This document shows, piece by piece, positions 1-51,960 of a stretch of 64,000 bases of DNA. The stretch's first letter is position 1. Every line of letters starts with the position of its first letter. Source of the stretch: Tretioscincus oriximinensis (Eukaryota > Chordata > Lepidosauria > Squamata > Gymnophthalmidae); assembly GCA_022410635.1 (NCBI GenBank), contig JAJVDF010000193.1, forward strand, positions 196,992-260,991, read 5' to 3'. The notes under the pieces are model-generated. The model saw only the letters and a list, made by a program, of their open reading frames with translations. It was not told the DNA's origin and did no database searches. Both the position numbers and the translations under genes were made by a program.

Positions 1-198
1 CGCAAATTAGTTCTTCAGCTAGAAATTGCATTTCCTAATGTATCTACAGGGCAATACGGTGAAACGCAGCAGTCACTCAGTGCCCCATTATAATTCCTTT
101 GTTTAGTCAGTGCTTCCTTGCATGATTCCACGGCACAAAGAAACTGAGCAGCTCTACTGTACTTCTAATTGGGATATTTTTTTTCTTTTCCTTATTAG

Positions 199-40967
<40,769 letters not shown>

Positions 40968-41232
40968 TAATCATGGCAGAGATGTTTGCAAAGCTAAACC
41001 CACTACACCTTGAGTATGATACTGTTCTTACTATTTGACATTTAAATGAACCTGCATATTATATAGGTATCTGGAAAAATAAGAATCACAGCTTTCTTTC
41101 TCAAGTAGTTTTCTCCTGTGATTAAAGATCCATTTCTAGCATTATGTTATTGAAAGACATTGCATAAATTTCTTTTAAGAAGCCTATTTTTTTNAAAAAA
41201 AATCTGTAATGTTCTATAATGAGGAGCTTAGA

Positions 41233-41318
41233 GTCAGTTCTCCCAGTAAGGACTTATTGACCAGAAAAAATATATAAGTAGCTCTAACTCAGCAGAGCAA
41301 TCATCAAATAAACTGTAC
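41233..41318 (+). repeat. Direct repeat, left copy
   Basis: Left copy of the repeat flanking the GC-rich cassette; about five differences from the right copy. It contains AAATAAACTG. Confidence 0.85.
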
Positions 41319-41997
41319 ATTCATATGACTACCTTATAGCTTGGGGGGCCTTCTTAAAAGGGTTTTGCACTTGTGTGCTACCTTTGGAGGATCTACAAAA
41401 TGGGTGGGTTGGTGGTGCTGCCTGATGGCTCAGGCGTCTAGACTGGGAAAGGGCTGACCCATTGGGTGAGGGCAGCCCAGGGCCTACGTCATGGGGGTGT
41501 GGTCCACGGGGTGTATCGGCAAGGCCTGAGCTGAGCAGCTGATATGGATGGGCTGCCTTGCTGTGCGGAACAGCCATGGCCCTGCTGGTCGCAAGTCGGC
41601 CCTGGTGTCTGACATGGGCCAGCGGGATGCAGTTCAGGCTGGGTAGCTGACCCCAGTTAGGTCAGGCCAGGTGGCTGACGATGGACAGGTCAGGTCTGGT
41701 GACTGACCGCAGGCAGGTCAGGCCAGGTGGCTGATCATGGACAGGACCAGGATCGACTTCCAAGCTGCTGTGCCTGCCACTCTCCTACTCAAGCCATGGC
41801 CAATTTTTTCTCCACTTCTGGGTTAACCGGTTAGATATTTAGTTTTTCGGGATGTATTATTGTCATGCATTTGCGTTAGGTTTTTTTTGGCTATTGTTAA
41901 TAAGTTAATAAACGTTCATGTTCACTTGATTCAGTACATGGTCTCCCATCTCTTCCCTCCATGGCAATGATGAGCTTAGTTTTAGGCCAACAGGAAG

Positions 41998-42082
41998 TGT
42001 CAGTTCTCCTAGTAAGGACTTATTGACCAGAAAAAAATATATAAGTAGCTCTAACTCAGCAGAGCAACCATCAAAGAAACTG
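41998..42082 (+). repeat. Direct repeat, right copy
   Basis: Right copy. A further shared block, AATGA(G/T)GAGCTTAG, lies upstream of both copies, with about 20 extra bases on the right side. Confidence 0.85.
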
Positions 42083-43320
42083 TAAATGGTGTAAAAATAA
42101 TTTTACATTATCCATTACTGGCCTTTCAGTTTAAGAATATCTGTGACTGAAAGATGTAGGAATACTGCCAAAGTAATGGGACCCATCCTTTGAAGAACAA
42201 ATAGTTGTTGTTTTTTCAGGATCCTGGACTGGTCAGGATTTTAGTGGCTGAGAAGCTGATAATTAACAGACTGGAGTTCATGGGGGAAAGAAATTGTGGG
42301 AGTGAAATATAACAATCAATTGTTTGGCACTCTCTTCAGTCAAGAGTGCTAGCTAGGGACAAGGCAAAAAGTCAAATAAATTTAGAGAAAAGTGAAATCT
42401 AGAATGCAGTATTTATAAACAGCCAGGATAGATGATTACTGAAATACAACTATATTTGTGAGCTGTCTTAACACGGTGATTATGAAGCTCATTTTGTTTG
42501 GGAATGGTTTTGAGTGAAGTCTCATATTTGCTGTCGGTGGGTTCAGTAGATGGTCTTCAGCCATCAACCACACTGTATTGTTGGAAGGTCTTACAATAAT
42601 GATAGCGTGGAACAGCTGCTCATAATTAGGATGCTATCCAGGAGTTAGTATGCCATGGTCCTCTGGCTGAAGAAGCAAAATGGTGTCCTCATAGTGAATT
42701 GAATGAGTGCAGAGTGCAATCATGAATAATGAATAAAGACTGAGCAGATAAATTCTTGTTTCCTTGGCAAAAAGTCAGTTCCACTCAAAGGCAGTTATGC
42801 CTGTGTTCATGTTGCAAATTTGACTCCCCCCCCCTTTTTATGAATTTCATTGTAATAATTAATACCTAATTGGAAAGACATCAACTGCTTGTCATGCTTG
42901 AGATAATTTTGGAAGTAATTAATTCATCCTGATTTATTAACTCAGTGGCAATGCAGGTGATCATCATTAGGAGAGTCCTTAACTTGCATGGGTTACTGGT
43001 GTTAAATTTAGACATTTACTGATATATAATGTTTTCAAGGAAACTTTGTTTTGAGTTTTTGTATTCTGATGTTCTGTACGATTTTCTCCATTGATACTTT
43101 CAAAATTATTTTTTTTAAATTGCAGATTTCATTGGAATAGCCCAGATAAAATGATACATAAATTTAAGATTAAGTCTTTTATTCTGTTATAAATGATTTT
43201 TGTTTCTTAATTGTTCTTAATTTTGTTCTTGAATCCATTCAAAGTCACACATAATATTATAGTACTTCACACACATAGGGTGCCTCCATACATGTGGCTA
43301 TGCCGTGCATTTTATGGCTA

Positions 43321-44644
43321 TACTGGTGAAACCTCTTTATAACAAACTCCAAGGGACCAGAAAAATGTGTATGTTATAATGAAACTTTGTTATACTGAAA
43401 CCAATGCAAAAAACAACCTAAATAAGTTATCACAGCAACACATTTTTAAATGTCAGAAACTATTGCAAAATTGACTTTAATATATTTTTAGATGGCAGAA
43501 ATCATTGCAAAAACTATTTTTGAAACTTTTAAATACCAGAAACCATTGCAAGAACTACTTTAACTCTGTCTCCACTGAACCTTACTCTGGGCTGTATCTC
43601 AGTACAGAGCTTGGCCATCCATATGCCAGTATAGACCATGGGGCCTAGCTTCACATAGGCTGCAAATGCATTGCCTCTTAACACGCGCAGGATTGCAAAG
43701 CCAAAACCCATCGTTCCGATTGTGTTACCATAAAAACAGGCTCGGAGGTGCTGCAACATTGCTCTAAACACACACCACAGGTTTCTGCTTTGCAGTTCCT
43801 AGTGAAATTGCCCTGTCGTTGCTCCCTTTTGTAATTCGAACCAAGTGCACACTGACGACAGGAGATCAGGCAACAAAAAGCAAGTGAGAGAGCAGGGGCC
43901 GGGGGATCTTTTGTTTGGCATTCTCTCCAGGCTCAGCAGCTTCCCTCCCTGTTCTGGAAAAACAGGTTTTTTCCCCCTACTGCAGCACGTAAACGAGAAT
44001 CATTGAGCACTCTCAGCTCACGGCAATCCGGACGCTAAAGCGGAATCAATGCACAGGGAATGCCAAGGTAAAATTAAGCCCTCACTTCGCTTTCATTGTG
44101 GAACGATTAAAAGGGAATGGAAAACAGACTTTAAGTTCTAATGGGAATGCAGCCATAGTGTATCACACTAGCATTTGAATGTCTGGCTCCTATTCCAAGA
44201 TGCAGCCCAGAATGAGACTCATTTGGAACAACCTGGATTCTTTCAGTCTTAACACACTGGATGACTTGCCACCTTTTCTTGCAAACTGCTTTCCCTTGCC
44301 ACCTTCTATCCAGGGTTAACATATTTACTTTTACATAGGATCATCAGATTCTGAAGATTTAATCCTGCCTTTCATTGGTGGTTTGAAAATCTTTGCTGTC
44401 GCTTTAGAAATCTTACTCTGTTCTGAATGCCCTGCCCCTCTTGCACTTCAGTTCTTTATAACAGTCTTGTAGAATAGGAAAGGGCACGGAAATCTGTTTG
44501 TTATACTGAAACTTTGGTTATAACAAGATACTTTATAGCGGGGGCATTTTTACATTGCTCTCAATGGTGTTCTGTCAGGACTTTCTAATTTGTTTGTTAC
44601 ATTGAGAATTTCATTATAAAGGAGTTCTTCACTTGTACCAGGCT
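43321..44644. mobile_element. pogo/Tigger-like DNA transposon remnant (outer element of a nest)
   Basis: Left end CTGGTGAAACCTCTTTATAA with repeats of GTTATAATGAAACTTTGTTA. The right end in reverse complement reads CCTGGTACAAGTGAAGAACT then CCTTTATAATGAAATTC. Such ends fit a pogo/Tigger-type member of the Tc1/mariner group. No transposase is visible. Inverted arms at 43590-43657 and 44155-44218, and a Harbinger-like element between them, interrupt it. Confidence 0.55.
43658..44154. mobile_element. Harbinger-like MITE, 497 bp
   Basis: Starts GGCTGCAAATGC and ends GGAATGCAGCC. It is flanked by ATA at 43655-43657 and 44155-44157. Shares internal blocks with 58647-59066. CpG-rich. It is inserted between two inverted arms of another element. 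Confidence 0.7.
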
Positions 44645-45048
44645 ATAGGCAGTTGCCCATTTACCCACACTCGGGTGTTGCATTCTGCTATTGGAGACAG
44701 CAACACAACGACTGCAGCGATGGCATGGCAACTGCCATGACGTTCTGTTGTCAATCATATGTCTCGCGGTATGTGGATGCCTGGTCTCATGCAGCTTCTC
44801 TTGCATTCTCGCCCCAGATGCAGACATGTCCTTTTCCTTCCGACTTTTCTGATTTTTATTTATTGTTCACACTGAATACTATCCTGTAACTACAGTGAAG
44901 GGTGATCTACTGTAGAAATACCATAAATAAATGTTATCTGATTTAGGCTCTAGGATGATAGTGTGAATAAATGACCTGCATTTCTTTCCAGTTCTTAAGC
45001 AATGGCCTAAATGGAAGGCCATGAAGGATTAAATCAGGAACTGAACTC

Positions 45049-45489
45049 TGTGATGGTTTGCTGTTTCTTTAAGTGTGTTTAAGGGTTTGCTGAGTCATGA
45101 TAGGTAACAGTTGGTGCAAAGGAAAATTAAAGGAGAGAGGGATGATGGTTTGGAAGCAAGAGAGTGCCACGAGAAAGTCTGTAGAGGAGTGGGAGTCAAG
45201 GAGCTGCCGTAGATGGGATGGAAGCCAGAAATGCACAAGGGACTGACAGGGTATGTCAATTTATTGGCTAACCCATCAACAATTAAAGTGGAAGCTGGGT
45301 GAAGAAACCAAGCAGACTATCTCAAGAGGTGTGGGAGTTGGACTAAATATTGTATATACGGAGCACCAAGCAACATCTACACAGTCTAATGTAAATAAAC
45401 TCAATTGCACTCCATAAATCTGGATGGTCTATTCTCTTTTTCCACTGAGCATCTCACCAATTTTGGGAAATGTAAATGAACCCATGACA
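45049..45489 (+). mobile_element. Solo LTR, 441 bp
   Basis: Begins TGTGATGG and ends CATGACA (TG...CA with short inverted ends). It is flanked by AACTC at 45044-45048 and 45490-45494. A TATA-like GTATATACGG lies near 45352 and AATAAA near 45403. No internal region remains, so it is a recombined solo LTR. The retroelement family is not identified. Confidence 0.85.
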
Positions 45490-45582
45490 AACTCTAATGT
45501 ATAATTATAATGAATTTCTTCTAATATTTTTGGAATTTACAGTATTTGGGTTGTCATCAGCATATGCCCTTGCCAAAATAAC

Positions 45583-45680
45583 AAATTTTATTGGTGTCTA
45601 TCAGAAAATCTAACAAGGGGAGAAAAGTAGGCTGTGTGTGCTTTCATTGACAAGTGTACTTCTTCTGATGTGTATCTGTC
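45583..45680 (+). repeat. Possible Penelope-type terminal arm relic
   Basis: TATTGGTGTCTATCAG, then AAGGGGAGAAAAGTAGGC and ACAAGTGTACTTCTTCTGAT, are in left-arm order but strongly diverged. Confidence 0.35.
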
Positions 45681-46460
45681 AGAGTTGAGAATATGAATAT
45701 ACAAATGCTTACATTCATACTAACATAAAACTTCTGAAAATGCAATATTAGTTTTCATTGCTGAAGAATAGCTGGAGCAGGATTAATGGTAGGAGTCCCA
45801 AATCTACATTCCCAACTGCTACCCTTTTTTAAATTAATTACAGTTCATTAATCAAATGAGAATGAAAGACTGTTATTATGTTTCCAATAGCCATTTTTGA
45901 AAAATTCAAGCCTAGTATTTGCTCACCTGAGTGACAATTAAGTAGAAACTGTGTTAAATGCTATATAAAATGATTTAAATGCTCATGCACTAAATGTTGC
46001 CATACCTCAAGGTCATCACAATTTGCGCATATTTCATTATCCTGAAAAACTTCATCTTTAAAATATTATATGCAGAATCTAAAATGGTGTTCTATATCTG
46101 ATATTGCATAAGGTTACCTTTTTCTTGTTTTAAATACTGCATTCTCATGCTATATATTAACATAATTTTTTTTGAGGTGGCTTTGAAGTTGTTTACTAAA
46201 TTGTGCACAAAAGAGTCTATCTCTTCCTACCTAATGAGCATGCTAGGCTACAAAAGTTGGATTAGAGGATCAGAACATTCCTAGGCAATATTTGCCTAAA
46301 CTGCTCCTATGATGCCATCTTTGATGATTGTTCTCTTAGCCCACAAGAAAATAGCTGAAATATGTTTAGTTTTGTGACTTGCCAAGAAGTATATCTTGTA
46401 ACATTTCTCCCCACTCTTCCTGGATAATTCAAACAGAAACATTGCCTATTTCACCTAGGC

Positions 46461-46550
46461 TCATAAGAACATACATAAGAGGACCCCTGCTGAATTGGGC
46501 TTGGGTAGTCTGAAACAGAAGAAGGCAAAATCTTGCAAGAAGATGGCAAA
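46461..46550 (-). mobile_element. CR1 LINE 3'-end fragment
   Basis: CATAAGAACATACATAAGAG followed by CCTGCTGAATTGGGC and AGTCTGAAACAGAAGAAGGC, the antisense CR1 3' end with a small deletion. Confidence 0.65.
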
Positions 46551-47380
46551 ATCTCCATTCTGGTTCATGCAGGGATGTAACAATAAAATAGCATGTCTAG
46601 CGATGCCCTTTCCTTTTGGATGCCTCCTTGACCTTAAACCCCACATGGCACCTTCTTTCAGGAGTTTGGTCTATAGGCCAACTGCATGCTCATGAATTCT
46701 AGATTATTGCTGACCAAAAATTGAACAAATCTCCTGTTATTGCTGAAAACCACTGTGTTTTGGTTGACTCAAGGTTCATTGCATAGACACCTACATGTAC
46801 TTCTATACACAATTTTATTGGCATTGATGTAGAAGTAGTTTCCAATTAGCTATTGTTATAGAGAGACTGGGGACTGAAACAGCAATTGTTCTCCATGAAA
46901 GATGGAAAAGTGATATTGCAACCCCAACATTCAGTGAGATATAACAGCCCCAGCTATGTTTGACCAGAAGTAGAGATGTAGTATTACTACACCATTCCTC
47001 TCCAAAGTATAAAAGCTCCCGATGAATTTAGCCAAGAGAAGGAAATTTACTGTTCTGCCAGGGTTTTGCCTAAGTGAATTTGTACATAATTTTATAATGT
47101 ATTATTTTGTTCATATTTAATTGTACATTGTATTTATTTCAGTGTATGATGTATTACTTAATTCTGTATCCATCATAGCTGTTGTAAACCATTTTAAGTT
47201 ATTTATTAGAAAGGTGGTGTACAGATGAACAGTTCTACTACTGAGTTATATCCACTGTCCTTTTAGACTGTACCCTCCTGTAGTTAGCTTTATTTCTTGC
47301 TAGAGTGGCCAAATAGTAGGGAAGATAGGATTCATGGATGATTGAACAAAGGATGAAGTTCTGTTGATTTTCAATGTGGT

Positions 47381-47738
47381 CAGCGGTGGCTGGTGCAGTT
47401 TGGGGCTGGGGGGGGGGAGACTCAGGTTCCTCCAACCTCGGCAAAGTTAGGAAAGCGGCTGGGAGTAGGCACATTCAAGCACTTACTGGTCTCTCTCTCA
47501 GTCTGCAAGTTGAATGTCATTACAAAATGGCACCTCTATGGAAACTGAGAGAGAGACTGTAGCCCCTCCTAGGCAGCCTTCCCATTGGTTCTGGGATTGG
47601 CGACCCCTTTTGTCAATAAAAAAACTGTCTGGAGCTTTTTGATTTGTTGGCAGCTCCTTTACGAAAGGAGATTTTATAATTTATTTTAATTTCTGAGTGT
47701 TCGCTGAACCCCACGAACCCAGTGGCCAGCCGCCACTG
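47381..47738. mobile_element. hAT MITE with 8-bp target duplication
   Basis: Starts CAGCGGTGGCTGG and ends CCAGCCGCCACTG. Flanked by AATGTGGT (47373-47380) and AATGTGCT (47739-47746), one mismatch in eight. 358 bp, no coding potential. Confidence 0.85.
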
Positions 47739-49384
47739 AATGTGCTTTGTCCTTCTGAAATCCTGTCATTGTTAGAAGTACAGAAATCTTATTTCCTTTC
47801 CATCTGGCATAAGATGACAAGATTTCAGCAGTCCCAAATGGCTTGGCTTGTCAGAGACTGCATTTTGATTTGATAATGTCCAGTACTTTTTATTTTTATC
47901 AAAAAAAAAAAATATGATAGTTGGCATTCAGGCCTGAAAAGTATTAGAGAAACCTCGTTGCCAGAAGACAGACTGGATAAAATCTGCAAACCAAATACTC
48001 TTTATTGGTGGCCCAATAAATTTTAAAAAATGATGCTGTTCCTCATACTTATGCTCAAGGTAAGAATTTTTCTTTAAATACAGTTGTGGGTTTTGACAGG
48101 TGTCTATGGGCACACTTTTGGATCAAAATAAGGTTTCCAAGTGTACATAAGATTTTTGCTGGAATATTTTTGATCAAAAGAAGGTTCACATAAGAGATTA
48201 CTGGCGCAACATAGATTTAAAAGGAAATATTCTAGTATATCTTTGGTGCACCAAAGGGTTTTTTTTAAGCTAAGAGTAGGTTTGTTCTAGGATCTTCTTG
48301 TTTGGGCCTGTGATTATAGGTTATAGGTTACATATGTTACCTACTGTTATCCACAACTGAGAAAATTGGCAAGAGAATCTGGGAATATTCTACCATATCA
48401 GTCTTATTTGAAAGTATGAAAGTCCAGTGTCAGGACCTAGCTTTCTTGGTGACTCTCATTTATAAGTTTAATGATCTGTGAAAGTTTGTAACAACTGACT
48501 TAGTGATACAGATAAAAGAGTCAATGCTAGTTCTCCAGTAATGGGGACGGGTGTCCTCAATTCATTATATAAAATCTGAAAATGGCAGTTACCTTTCATT
48601 AAATCTCTAGTATATTAAGGTTAGAAGGATCTTTTACTGACCCCCTTTCTTTGGAGAGAAAAAAGCCCACATTTAATAGGCTTTGCCTGCCTTTTGTTCT
48701 GCAGGAAACAGTATCAGGCAGGACTGAAGAACTTCTGGGTGTTGCAATGGCCAAGAATTGATTACACGCATCTTCTATTTTTCCCTTTTTTCTGTGCTTC
48801 TCACCTAGCCACCCCCTGTTTTCATAGAAATAATGGAAGAAAGAATTTCTTGGTCATACTGTTTTGAGATGGGAATAGTCTTAAGAGCAAGCAATTTCAT
48901 ACTGAATCTGATGAACTCTTGATTAACCTTGTCCAAATTGTGCAGAATTACACATTCATACATACCGCTGTGTATTTCCTGAACACAGGGCTCAAAGGGC
49001 TCCTTTTCTCCTACACATTTTAAGTGTCATTGAGGCAACAATGGTACTAGAGAAATTATTATTTGCTCTGTTTCTATTAGCTGTAGTAAATTGTTTTCTC
49101 ATAAGCTGGGCATATGAAAGAGGGCAAGAAATAAAATGAAGGCGTAGATCATGCGGCTCAAGTGAAAATTCTCAGTCTCAATGATACCTCTTCATAAGCA
49201 CATCCTTTTGTTGCTTTAAAAGAATTGCTAAAGCAGGTTTCCAAACATGCCAGGGAGAATTCAGATAGGTTGACTATGTTCACAAGGTGAAAGAATTGAT
49301 GGGAAGGGAACAGCTAATTGAATTCTGGACTAAAACAGGAAAAGTTGATAGGGCCTTTGCACATTTCAACTTGGTAACAGTTTG

Positions 49385-49560
49385 AGTAATTAGCAGGAGC
49401 AGAACAATTGCATTGCTAATTACTTCCCTATTCCATATTCATACCAAAAGCATTCTTAAACTCCCCTTGAATGTACCATGCATGGGTTGCTTTTAAGCAA
49501 TCCGTAACCATTTCTGCACTGTAGAAAACCTTCCTACAGAAAGTATAAATGCTGCATCCC
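49385..49560 (+). repeat. Unnamed dispersed repeat, copy 3
   Basis: AATTAGCAGGAGCAGAACAA, TTGCATTGCTAATTAC, CATGCATGGGTTGC and TTTTAAGCAATCCGTA match copy 1. Confidence 0.6.
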
Positions 49561-49866
49561 AGGATTTCTGTTTTTTTGCTTCCTCACTTCCAGGCACTGT
49601 TTTAAAATGTTATTTTTGTTTTCTTGCTTTTAGTAACTGCCCTCAACCTTCCATGTATAGAGAAGGATATAAGAATAAATAGATAAAAATTAAATAAATA
49701 AATAAATGTGACATGATGTATTTTCACCCAATGCAGCCAAGCATTAACAACACAAAAAGGCTAGAATACAGCCTTTTCACACTTGCTGCTTCTGTGCTAA
49801 GCGTGAGAATCCTTTTGTCTGGGAAAAGTTCAAGGAACGTGCTCCCTTCTCCGGCAAATGAGAATA

Positions 49867-49965
49867 AGGGAACATAAGAGGAACTCTGCTGCATGAAGCT
49901 AGAGCCTGTCTAGTCCAGCAATCTGTCTCACATGATGGCCCACCAATTGAAACCACTGAGACTAT
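49867..49965 (-). mobile_element. CR1 LINE 3'-end fragment
   Basis: GGGAACATAAGAGGAACTCT, then CTAGTCCAGCAATCTGTCTC and GGCCCACCAATTG, the antisense CR1 3' end. Confidence 0.75.
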
Positions 49966-51064
49966 TCTCTGAAAGTAAGTGTGAAAAAATCCCCCTAATT
50001 TGATCTAGATGCCTGCAGAGAAAAGATTTAATATGCCAGATGTGATTCACAGAACTTACACTGCTAGACTACACTGTTATTCTAATAGACTAATGGATAC
50101 CTCTACTTGACTGACATTTCCACTTAAATGTCAATACTATAAATGGATGGGTGGTTTTAAAAGTAGTTCTGCTTGTTATATCCACACCATTACAAAATTT
50201 TGATGAAAAATATATGGAAGACTGAAAGTATGCTCACTGAAAATGCAAGGAACCAAAATGACTGTTCATGAGGACATCAAACTTTTATAATTTAATTTAA
50301 CATTCACTTGGTTTACTTTATATGAAGTTGAACAGTGATTTGTTGGAAGAGTTAAAAATTTACATGTCTATCAAAACCAAAATTTTCTTAACTCTTATTT
50401 CATGTGCATACAAGCTGCTTCTATGTAGAAGTGATTCTGCACTTAAACAATTGCATCAAACTACCTTTGTTTTTCCACTGAAATGGTAACAGCTCAGTTA
50501 GATAGGATATCTACTCTCAACAGCATCCTGGGAAGGTCATGAGAGTCTTCTTTTAAAGTATCTATTAGAAACAAAAGCACTTTAATTTTTGTTTTCTCCC
50601 AACTTTTTATTTCTTTTTCTTCTTCTTTATCTTCAGCCAGTAATCAATTGGAATCCTTTTTGTTCTAGGGTTTTTTCACATGTAATTGCAGAGATCCAGC
50701 AGTGGTAGTGGTAGAAAGGACCAGTATTTCACTTTTTCTTCGTTAGCCTTTTAATGCCAATTTTGTGGTGTAATGGGCCATATTCTAGTCATGATGGCAC
50801 TACACTGACAAAAAACTGTGACACAAAACGTACACTCCAACACCTCATAGGGCACAGAAAACCCACCACAGCTTCTAAGCTCTGAGTTTCTTAAAACTGA
50901 TGCCTTTTCTCCTTCTTCATATTCACCCATCCAGTAATGGGGGGGGGGGGGAGAGAGAGACAGGCAGGAGACAATGACAGAAGAGAAACAAGGCTTCTTG
51001 GGTACTATAAGCTTTCAAAGCTTCATGGGATTGAAGGCAAATACACTGCCAGCATTGACACCAT

Positions 51065-51326
51065 GTAGAGTTTGGTGTAGTGGTTAGCAGTGTTGGACTC
51101 TTACCTGGTAGTCTCCCAGTTCGATTCCCCACTCATCCATGAAAGCTAAATGGGTGACCTTGGGCCAGTCACAGTTCTTTAGAACGCTCTCAGTCCCATC
51201 TACTTCACAGGGCATCTGTTGTGGAGAAAGCAACAAAAGCTATATGTGCCACCCTTTGGTTGGCCACTATGATACCTTTGAGTAGAGGGCAGGATATAAG
51301 TACAAATAAATAAATAAATAAATAAA
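51065..51326 (+). mobile_element. tRNA-derived SINE (Sauria type)
   Basis: TTTGGTGTAGTGGTTAGCAG, B box AGTTCGATTCCCC, GACCTTGGGCCAGTCACAG, and the tail GGGCAGGATATAAGTAC with (AAAT)n. Confidence 0.9.
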
Positions 51327-51362
51327 AGTGAGTATACCTTTCACATTTTTATCAATAATTCA

Positions 51363-51960
51363 TTATATTTTTGCATGGGACACCAGTGAAGATATGACAG
51401 TTGCATACAAAAGAAAATAGTCAGTGTACAGCTTGTATAACTCTACATTTGGTGTGCTCTCAAAATAACTAAACACATAGACATCCATGTCTAAACCACT
51501 AGTAATACCCCAAGTGAAAATGGGCAAATTGAGCCCACTGTTAGTTTCCAGCATTGCCTTAACTCTCTTGGGCATGAACTTTGTACACTTCACCTGGTTG
51601 CCACCACATATACTTGACACTATCATCAGACCACAGGACATGGTTCCAGTAATCCATGCTCTTGGTCTGCTTGACTTCAACAAACTGTGCACTTTCTTCT
51701 TCTTCATCTTTAGAAGAGGCTTCCTTCTGGGCTGAGAGCCATGTGGACCAATTTAATGCAGTGTGTGGCATATGAATTGAGCAGTAAAAGGCTGAAAGGG
51801 TGTTGGCATTCTTCCTATAGCCTGGGCCAGAGACCTTTGCCATGAGGTGCCGTTTTGACATTTCAGGGACCAGTATGTGAGAATAAGAGAACCATAACAC
51901 CTGCTCCCCATACCTACCTGAAACCCTTTGAATCTCATGACATCAGAGAGATAAAAGACC
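51363..51960 (-). pseudogene. Decayed Tc1/mariner transposase
   Basis: The minus strand at 51559-51900 encodes DYWNHVLWSDDSVKYMW, close to the WxxVLWSDES motif that holds the second catalytic Asp in Tc1-type transposases. It is followed by a decayed WGxxxG-like stretch. Frame changes and stops break the gene. No terminal repeats were found. The family call rests on this one motif and its context. Confidence 0.5.

Larger units (their letters stand above)
41219..42082 (+). mobile_element. GC-rich cassette between ~90-bp direct repeats (TRIM-like candidate)
   Basis: The sequence GTCAGTTCTCCCAGTAAGGA through AACTGTA at about 41233-41318 recurs nearly unchanged at 41998-42082. Each copy contains TATATAAGTAGCTC and then an AATAAA or AAGAAA hexamer. 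Between the copies lies 650-680 bp that is much richer in G and C than the flanks, with a 57-base internal duplication (GGTCAGGCCAGGTGGCTGA near 41658 and 41715). The repeats look like short LTRs with promoter and polyA signals, but no primer-binding site or target duplication is clear. Confidence 0.55.
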
